From Actinomycetota bacterium (GTDB lineage Bacteria > Actinomycetota > Acidimicrobiia > Acidimicrobiales > JAHWLA01): a stretch of 35,343 nt of DNA. A program made the position numbers and the translations under genes. The first letter of the stretch is position 1; each line of letters starts with the position of its first letter. Positions 30,885 to 35,343 of this stretch are shown here, in pieces. Location of the stretch: NCBI GenBank assembly GCA_019347595.1, contig JAHWLA010000002.1:1-35343 (forward strand), given 5' to 3'. The notes below the pieces were generated by a model, which had not been told where the DNA came from, made no database searches, and worked only from the letters and a program-made list of their open reading frames with translations.

Positions 30885-31238
30885 CTACCGCCCCCTCGAC
30901 CCCCGCCCGCGGACCCCCCGCCGCGAAGTGTGCGGAGTCGGGGCCGCCCCACCGTCCCAACTCCGCACACTTCGGAGGGTTTGCACGCGGTTGGCGACGA
31001 CGGGGACGCCTTCGGACTGGAGGCGGCGGGCCTGGTCGGCTTCCTTGCCCGTCGCCAGCCGCCCGCCCGCGGCCACCACCCGCCACCACGGCAGTGTGCC
31101 GCCACTGCGGGCCAGGATGTTGCCGACGGCGCGGGCGGCGCCCGGCGAACCCGCCTCCAGGGCCACCTCCCCGTACGTCGCCACCTCGCCCGGCCGCAGC
31201 GACGACACCACGGCAACCACGCGGTCCTCGAAGGTCAC
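30885..31238 (-). CDS. Alkyltransferase-like protein (MGMT family without active cysteine)
   Basis: A 117-aa protein of the O6-alkylguanine transferase C-terminal fold. T-Y-G-E-V-A at about residue 21 and R-A-V-G-N-I-L at about 36-42 are family marks. The alkyl-acceptor motif P-C-H-R-V reads P50-W51-W52-R-V, so the reactive cysteine is tryptophan, as in ATL proteins that bind alkylated guanine and recruit repair without removing the group. The usual histidine is also changed. GTG 31238 overlaps the acyl-CoA dehydrogenase stop by 4 nt. The last 25 residues or so are translated from a palindrome and look foreign. Confidence 0.85.
   Translation of the reverse strand: MTFEDRVVAVVSSLRPGEVATYGEVALEAGSPGAARAVGNILARSGGTLPWWRVVAAGGRLATGKEADQARRLQSEGVPVVANRVQTLRSVRSWDGGAAPTPHTSRRGVRGRGSRGR
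30924..30974. repeat. Palindromic element with 15-bp arms in the 3' end of the ATL gene
   Basis: Arms CGAAGTGTGCGGAGT (30924-30938) and ACTCCGCACACTTCG (30960-30974) are exact reverse complements separated by 21 nt that include a GGGG-CCG-CCCC inner hairpin. The element lies within the last codons of the alkyltransferase-like gene and supplies its C-terminal tail. Confidence 0.7.
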
Positions 31239-32458
31239 CCCTCGGCGCCCGCCCCGGCCAGCAGCGAGCGGGCGATCTGCGACACCTGGATCTCGTCGGT
31301 GCCCGCGTAGATCTGGAGAACCTTGGCGTCGCGCGCCAACTGCTCGACGTGGAACTCGGCCATGTACCCGTTGCCGCCGAACAGTTGCACCGCCTCCAGC
31401 GCCACGTCCATGGCCGCTTGCGCGGAGTAGAGCTTGCAGGCCGACGCCTCGGCCAGGCTCATGCCCGTGCCGTCGGCCGCCATCTCCAACTGCCGGAACA
31501 CGAGGTTCTGGATGTTGAGCCGGGCCACCTCCATCTTCGCCAGCTTGAGCTGGATCAGTTGGAACTCGCCGATGGGCCGGCCGAACTGCACGCGGTTGCG
31601 GGCGTAGTCGAGCGACAGCTCCAGGCACCGCTCCACGATTCCCAGCGCCATGGCGGCCACGCCGGTGCGCTCCATGGAGAACGTATCCTTGGCGCCCGAG
31701 CGGGCGGGCACGTCCTCGGTCTCCCCAAGCAGGTGCTCGCGCCCGACCCGCACGTCGGACACGAAGAGCTCGCCGGTGGGCGACGAGTGCATGCCCATCT
31801 TCCGCAGCGGCTTGGACTGCTCCAGGCCGGGCATGCCCTTCTCCAGCACGAACGTCAGGACCTTGCGGTCCTTGGGGTCGTTGCCCTCGTCGAGCTTGCA
31901 GATGAAGACGATGGTGTCGGCGTACGGCCCGTTGGTGATGAACGTCTTCGAACCATTGAGCACGTATTCGTCGCCGTCGCGCCGGGCCGTCGACTTCATG
32001 GCGCCGAAGGCGTCGGAGCCGGAGTCGGGCTCGGTGATCGCCCACGACCCGATCTTGTCCATGGTGAGCAGGTCGAGCGCCCACCGCTCCTTCTGCCGGG
32101 TGGTGCCCTTCGACATGATGGCGGCGGCCGTCAGCCCGACGCTCACGCCCATGGCCGTGACCATGCCCGGGCAGTAGCGGCACAGCTCGATGATGGGAAT
32201 GATCGCCATGGCCGATCCCATGCCGCCCCCGCCTTCGACGCGCTCGACGGCCTCCCCCGCCTTCTCCGCCTCGATGCGCCGCTTGAACGAGTCGCGCGCC
32301 ATGGCGTCGATGCCGAAGGTGCGGATCATCTTGCGGAGCACGTCGTAGGGCGGCGTGTCGCCGTGCTCGAGCTCGTCGAGGTTCGGCTTGATCTCGTCCT
32401 CGACGAAGCGACGCACCGCCTCGCGCACCATCAACTGCTCGTCGCTCCACTGGTACAT
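31235..32458 (-). CDS. Acyl-CoA dehydrogenase
   Basis: A 407-aa FAD enzyme that introduces a 2,3-double bond into acyl-CoA. I-T-E-P-D-S-G-S-D near residue 141 and R-V-Q-F-G-R-P-I near residue 289 are family signatures. The common catalytic-base position (Y-E-G-T) reads Y384-A385-G-T, but E263 in S-M-E-R-T-G-V-A sits where isovaleryl-CoA and long-chain dehydrogenases carry their base, so activity on branched or long acyl chains is plausible. The ATG at 32458 has a G-rich ribosome site. It is 31 nt downstream of the cyclopropane synthase gene and overlaps the ATL gene. Confidence 0.92.
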   Translation of the reverse strand: MYQWSDEQLMVREAVRRFVEDEIKPNLDELEHGDTPPYDVLRKMIRTFGIDAMARDSFKRRIEAEKAGEAVERVEGGGGMGSAMAIIPIIELCRYCPGMVTAMGVSVGLTAAAIMSKGTTRQKERWALDLLTMDKIGSWAITEPDSGSDAFGAMKSTARRDGDEYVLNGSKTFITNGPYADTIVFICKLDEGNDPKDRKVLTFVLEKGMPGLEQSKPLRKMGMHSSPTGELFVSDVRVGREHLLGETEDVPARSGAKDTFSMERTGVAAMALGIVERCLELSLDYARNRVQFGRPIGEFQLIQLKLAKMEVARLNIQNLVFRQLEMAADGTGMSLAEASACKLYSAQAAMDVALEAVQLFGGNGYMAEFHVEQLARDAKVLQIYAGTDEIQVSQIARSLLAGAGAEG

Positions 32459-32489
32459 CCGGGCACCCCCTGCCGGGCCGTCGGTCAGG

Positions 32490-33758
32490 TCATGCGTACC
32501 ATGCGGCGCGGGTCGGCGGCATGCCGCTGTCGCCGCCGGGCCCCGGCTTCACGGCGAGCACTTGGTGGATGCTCGTGCGTCCGGCGTCGAAGTTGACCGC
32601 CGAGCCCGCCATGTAGAGCCGCCACACGCGGGCGCGGGGCGCACCGACCAGGCGGACGGCGGTGTCCCAGTCGGCTTCGAGGTTGGCCACCCAATGGCGC
32701 AGCGTGCGGGCGTAGTGCTCGCGCAACGACTCGACGTCGCGGACCTCGAAGCCCTGGCCCTGCATGGCGCTGACAACCGTCCCCACCTCGTGCAGCTCGC
32801 CGTCGGGGAAGACGTAGCGCTCGATGAACGAGCGCTTGTCGAAGGCGGCGTTGCCCGGGGGCCGGGAGATGGCGTGGTTCAGCAGCCGGCCTGTCGGTCG
32901 AAGGAGGCCGAACAGGGTGGTGAAGTACTCCTTCAACCGCGCCAGCCCGACGTGCTCGAACATGCCGATGCTGGAGATGGCGTCGAACGGGCCGTCCGTG
33001 ATGTCGCGGTAGTCCTGCAACCGGATCTCCACGCGGTCGGCCACCCCGGCGTCGGCCATGAGTTTGGCCGCATACTCCTGCTGGTGGCGTGACACGGTGA
33101 CGCCGACCGCCTCGACGCCGTAGTGGCGGGCGGCGTGGAGCACCATCCCGCCCCAGCCGCAGCCGACGTCGAGCAGACGCATCCCCTCGCGGAGGCCGAG
33201 CTTTCGGCAGATGTGGTCGTACTTCGCCTCCTGCGCCTCGTCGAGCGTGACCGTGTCGTCGGCGAAGTAGGCGCACGAGTACGTCATGGTCTCGCCGAGG
33301 ATCAGGCGGTAGAACTCATTGGACACGTCGTAGTGATGCGCGATGGCGGCCGCATCGCGAGCCTTGGAATGGCGGCGGCCCGACAGGCGCGCTTCTTCCG
33401 GCGGCGGCGGCAGCGGCTTGCGCAGCAGCCCCAGCTCACGGGCGGCGCGCAGCACGGCGCGTCGATCGATCCCGATCTCGGCGTGCTCGTCGGGCGCGGC
33501 GATGCGGTCCCGCAGGCCGAGGACGGCGTAGACATCGCCCTGGAAGTCGAGCTCGCCTGCCACGTAGGCCCGCCCCAGCCCCAGCTCGTTGGGCTGGTAG
33601 AGCAGGCGCCGGAGGGCGTTCGGCGAGTTGACGACGACCGTGACGGGCCCATCGGACGGCCCCAGCGCGCTCCCGTCCCAGCAGCGGACGGCGACGGGCG
33701 GGTTGGGGCCGAGAGCCGATCTGACGAGCGGCTCGAGGACGGCGGCGACGTCGCTCAT
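32490..33758 (-). CDS. Cyclopropane-fatty-acyl-phospholipid synthase-like methyltransferase
   Basis: A 422-aa enzyme that methylates or cyclopropanates unsaturated acyl chains of membrane lipids with S-adenosylmethionine. The N-terminal domain (about residues 1-125) precedes the methyltransferase core: H-H-Y-D-V-S-N-E-F-Y (141-150), the Y-S-C-A-Y-F block (160-165) and the SAM-binding L-L-D-V-G-C-G-W-G-G (195-204). Whether it makes a ring or a methyl branch cannot be told. The ATG at 33758 has GGGAGG 5 nt upstream. An inverted repeat lies 22 bp before it. Confidence 0.93.
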   Translation of the reverse strand: MSDVAAVLEPLVRSALGPNPPVAVRCWDGSALGPSDGPVTVVVNSPNALRRLLYQPNELGLGRAYVAGELDFQGDVYAVLGLRDRIAAPDEHAEIGIDRRAVLRAARELGLLRKPLPPPPEEARLSGRRHSKARDAAAIAHHYDVSNEFYRLILGETMTYSCAYFADDTVTLDEAQEAKYDHICRKLGLREGMRLLDVGCGWGGMVLHAARHYGVEAVGVTVSRHQQEYAAKLMADAGVADRVEIRLQDYRDITDGPFDAISSIGMFEHVGLARLKEYFTTLFGLLRPTGRLLNHAISRPPGNAAFDKRSFIERYVFPDGELHEVGTVVSAMQGQGFEVRDVESLREHYARTLRHWVANLEADWDTAVRLVGAPRARVWRLYMAGSAVNFDAGRTSIHQVLAVKPGPGGDSGMPPTRAAWYA

Positions 33759-33779
33759 GGTGACCTCCCGATCCCCCCG

Positions 33780-33800
33780 GGTAATGGTTGCGCCGTTACC
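33780..33800. promoter_or_regulatory. Inverted repeat upstream of the cyclopropane synthase gene
   Basis: GGTAATGG (33780-33787) and CCGTTACC (33793-33800) match as an inverted repeat in 7 of 8 positions with a 5-nt spacer. GGTAACGG-type dyads are typical of TetR-family sites, and the position fits control of the lipid operon that begins at 33758. Confidence 0.45.
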
Positions 33801-33839
33801 TTTGCACGGGTCGTGCCCTGTTTTCTACGGGGATCTTCG

Positions 33840-34316
33840 TTATGCGATCAGCCGGTCGGCGACGAGGATGCTGAACCCCGATTGCATGACGACGAGGACG
33901 GCGAGCACGGCAAGGGTGATGCGGCGTCGCTCAGGGGTGGCGGCGCCTCGCTGCCACAGCCACCACCCGCCCACGATCGTCGCTGTCTCGACCACGAGAT
34001 CGGCGAACGGGCGGTCGTAGAGGAACAGCCCGGCTGACTCGTGCCCGGCCCACACGCGCACGCCCGCGGTGATGAAGTCGGCGACGTAGTGCGACGCCGC
34101 CAGCAGGGCGACGGTGACAGTGGCCCGCCGGGACCGCCACACGGCGGCGGCGACCGCGGCGGCGCCCAGCACGACTACCGGGGCGAGGGCGAGGTAGTGG
34201 AAGGCGCGCCACGGAAGGAGGTCGGGGGCGACGGCCGCCACGATGAACGGTGCCACCGGCACCCGCCGGTCCGCCGTGCGTGCGCCCAGCGCCAGCCCCA
34301 GGTGGCCGACGTACAC
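33840..34316 (-). CDS. YdjM/DUF457-like membrane protein
   Basis: A 158-aa integral membrane protein with four or five hydrophobic segments. G-H-L-G-L-A-L-G-A at the N-terminus, an Asp in V-A-P-D-L-L and A-S-H-Y-V-A-D-F near residue 80 recall the H/D-containing DUF457 (YdjM-like, metal-dependent hydrolase-like) family. The function is not established. GTG 34316 lies directly after the TAG of the upstream gene, so translation is coupled. Confidence 0.7.
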   Translation of the reverse strand: MYVGHLGLALGARTADRRVPVAPFIVAAVAPDLLPWRAFHYLALAPVVVLGAAAVAAAVWRSRRATVTVALLAASHYVADFITAGVRVWAGHESAGLFLYDRPFADLVVETATIVGGWWLWQRGAATPERRRITLAVLAVLVVMQSGFSILVADRLIA

Positions 34317-34760
34317 CTATCGGCGCCCGTGTCGGAGCCGGCGTTCGGCCAGCACGATGACGAGGACGGGAAGGAAGTACCCGGCCCAGTTTCGGAGAAG
34401 CGATGTCACGAGCGCCTGACCGAGTCGACCGCCCCCGACCAACTTGTGTACGGAAAGCGCTGCATTCCGCCCCCGACCCAACGCAGGTTCGGCGGGGCGG
34501 GTGAGGCCGGGGAGGGTGATCGGAGCGGCGGCGGGGTCGGCGTTCCCCTTCCGCAAGAGCACGGCGCGCGCAGTGGTGTCGTCGGCAAGGAACGCTTCCT
34601 GCGGTCGCATGCGATCGGGCTGCGCGTCGGCCGCCACCACGCTGGCCTCGTCCGGGTCGTAGGCGAGCACCAGCGCGGCCCGCCAGTCGGCCCGGCCCGG
34701 CCTGCCCCACGTCACCGTCCACACGAAGCGGCCTGCCTCGTCGGTGGGCGGGCCCGCCAT
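34317..34760 (-). CDS. Unknown 147-aa protein with a C-terminal membrane segment
   Basis: No family is recognised. The N-terminal 100 residues are soluble and mixed (F-V-W-T-V-T-W-G near residue 13, then L-A-Y-D-P-D-E-A). Near the C-terminus N-W-A-G-Y-F-L-P-V-L-V-I-V-L-A is one likely membrane span followed by a basic end (E-R-R-L-R-H-G-R-R). The ATG at 34760 overlaps the MarR stop by 1 nt, so it belongs to the MarR operon; an earlier ATG at 34775 is possible. Confidence 0.65.
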   Translation of the reverse strand: MAGPPTDEAGRFVWTVTWGRPGRADWRAALVLAYDPDEASVVAADAQPDRMRPQEAFLADDTTARAVLLRKGNADPAAAPITLPGLTRPAEPALGRGRNAALSVHKLVGGGRLGQALVTSLLRNWAGYFLPVLVIVLAERRLRHGRR

Positions 34761-35254
34761 CACACGTCCTCGCACACGACCCGGCCCGCGCCGCTGTCGT
34801 CGCGCAACGGCTCGCGCACGGCATCGGCGATGCGCTCGATGCGGGCCACGTCCGACTTCGAGAGCTGGTCGAAGAAGTACCGTCGGACGGCGGCCACATG
34901 GGCACGAGCGGCCTTGTCGAGGAGCGCCTTCCCCTTGTCGAGCAACACGGCCTCCGTCCCCCGTCCGTCGGTCACGCAGCTATGGCGACGGACCCAGCCC
35001 GCTGCTTCGAGCCGGGCGACAGCGTGCGACAGGCGGCTTCGGGAGAAGAGCGTCTGGTTGGCCAACTCCCCCATGCGCAGCGACAGGCCCGGCATCTCGG
35101 ACAGCCGCACCAGGATCTCGTACTCCGCCTGCGACAGCCCGGCATCCTGCTGGAGCTCGCGGTCGAGGCGGTGGAACAGGAGCTGGGTCGCCTCCAGAAA
35201 GGCGCGCCACGCCCGCTGTTCGTCGTCGGTCAGCCAGGCAACGTCTTCGGGCAC
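34760..35254 (-). CDS. MarR-family transcriptional regulator
   Basis: A 164-aa winged-helix dimer. The DNA-binding helix lies at about residues 60-85 (M-G-E-L-A-N-Q-T-L-F-S-R-S-R-L-S-H-A-V) and the wing at about 90-105 (D-G-R-G-T-E-A-V-L). Helices at both ends form the dimer interface. The start is GTG 35254. On the - strand, -35 TTGAAG and -10 TATCCT (16-nt spacer) end 6 nt before the GTG, which fits a leaderless mRNA. Two matching dyads upstream suggest it controls itself and a divergent gene. Confidence 0.92.
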   Translation of the reverse strand: MPEDVAWLTDDEQRAWRAFLEATQLLFHRLDRELQQDAGLSQAEYEILVRLSEMPGLSLRMGELANQTLFSRSRLSHAVARLEAAGWVRRHSCVTDGRGTEAVLLDKGKALLDKAARAHVAAVRRYFFDQLSKSDVARIERIADAVREPLRDDSGAGRVVCEDV

Positions 35255-35260
35255 ATCTCG

Positions 35261-35288
35261 AGGATACCTGGAATAGTTGAACCTTCAA
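35261..35288 (-). promoter_or_regulatory. Promoter of the marR operon (leaderless)
   Basis: On the - strand TTGAAG (-35, 35288-35283) and TATCCT (-10, 35266-35261) are 16 nt apart. The GTG start of marR follows only 6 nt after the -10, so the transcript probably begins at or next to the start codon. Confidence 0.55.
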
Positions 35289-35324
35289 CGTGTTGGACAC
35301 CTCCGTAACAGTTGAACTTTCAAC
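35276..35324. promoter_or_regulatory. Two MarR-type operators
   Basis: GTTGAACCTTCAAC (35276-35289) and GTTGAACTTTCAAC (35311-35324) are both perfect GTTGAA-N2-TTCAAC dyads, centres 35 bp apart. The first overlaps the marR -35. At 35331-35340 a GGAGGAGA stretch on the + strand looks like the ribosome site of a divergent gene beginning just outside the window. Confidence 0.75.
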
Positions 35325-35343
35325 AATCCTGCGGAGGAGATCG

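Overview
This is about 35 kb of high-GC DNA with densely packed genes. Many start codons are GTG or TTG and stop/start overlaps are frequent. The gene set points to an actinobacterium (Actinomycetota): F420-type oxidoreductases (an LLM enzyme and a PPOX protein), a WS/DGAT acyltransferase, a SigB/SigF-type sigma factor, DivIVA-like proteins, a LigD-type phosphoesterase and several starts without a Shine-Dalgarno sequence. The style resembles Acidimicrobiia, but that is an inference from gene content only. I saw no rRNA, CRISPR array, phage or insertion sequence.

Region 1 (1-10.1 kb) is a histidine-degradation locus. hutH, hutU, hutI and hutG run on the + strand and are translationally coupled (8-nt and 4-nt overlaps between the last three). 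Together they encode the route histidine -> urocanate -> imidazolonepropionate -> formiminoglutamate -> glutamate + formamide. Divergent from them, from a shared AT-rich promoter island, runs a - strand operon: a frameshifted thioredoxin, a GntR/FCD regulator, a fused LivH-LivM permease and the start of a further gene that leaves the window. A CsoR-type sensor with a 25-bp palindromic operator, overlapping a second GntR/FCD regulator, follows hutG.

Region 2 (10.1-19.3 kb) is mostly housekeeping and lipid or amino-acid metabolism: a MarC-like membrane protein, a DUF2188 protein, a fused alpha-beta E1 dehydrogenase, a sigma factor, a small GNAT protein, tRNA-Gly(GCC), an epoxide-hydrolase-like enzyme coupled to a WS/DGAT, an Fpg/Nei glycosylase, dUTPase and oligoribonuclease. 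Two related long hairpins mark convergent gene ends (14845-14898 and 19241-19288).

Region 3 (19.3-28.5 kb) holds an LLM oxidoreductase, a small lipoprotein, an MBL-fold hydrolase, a soluble histidine kinase, a PPOX protein, a LigD-like phosphoesterase fused to a ligase domain that has lost its catalytic lysine, a single-domain response regulator, an alpha/beta hydrolase, a lone ABC ATPase, a DUF4202 protein and an unrecognised 512-aa protein with two membrane segments.

Region 4 (28.5-35.3 kb) has a PhaC-like gene broken by an in-frame TAG. It is followed by a long - strand series: MarR, an unknown protein, a YdjM-like membrane protein, a cyclopropane-fatty-acid synthase, an acyl-CoA dehydrogenase, an alkyltransferase-like protein and two DivIVA-like proteins. 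Two matching MarR-type operators lie at the right edge, with signs of a divergent gene just outside. The points most worth checking are the hairpin repeats at gene ends, the pseudo-ligase, the two broken genes, and the paired regulatory palindromes.
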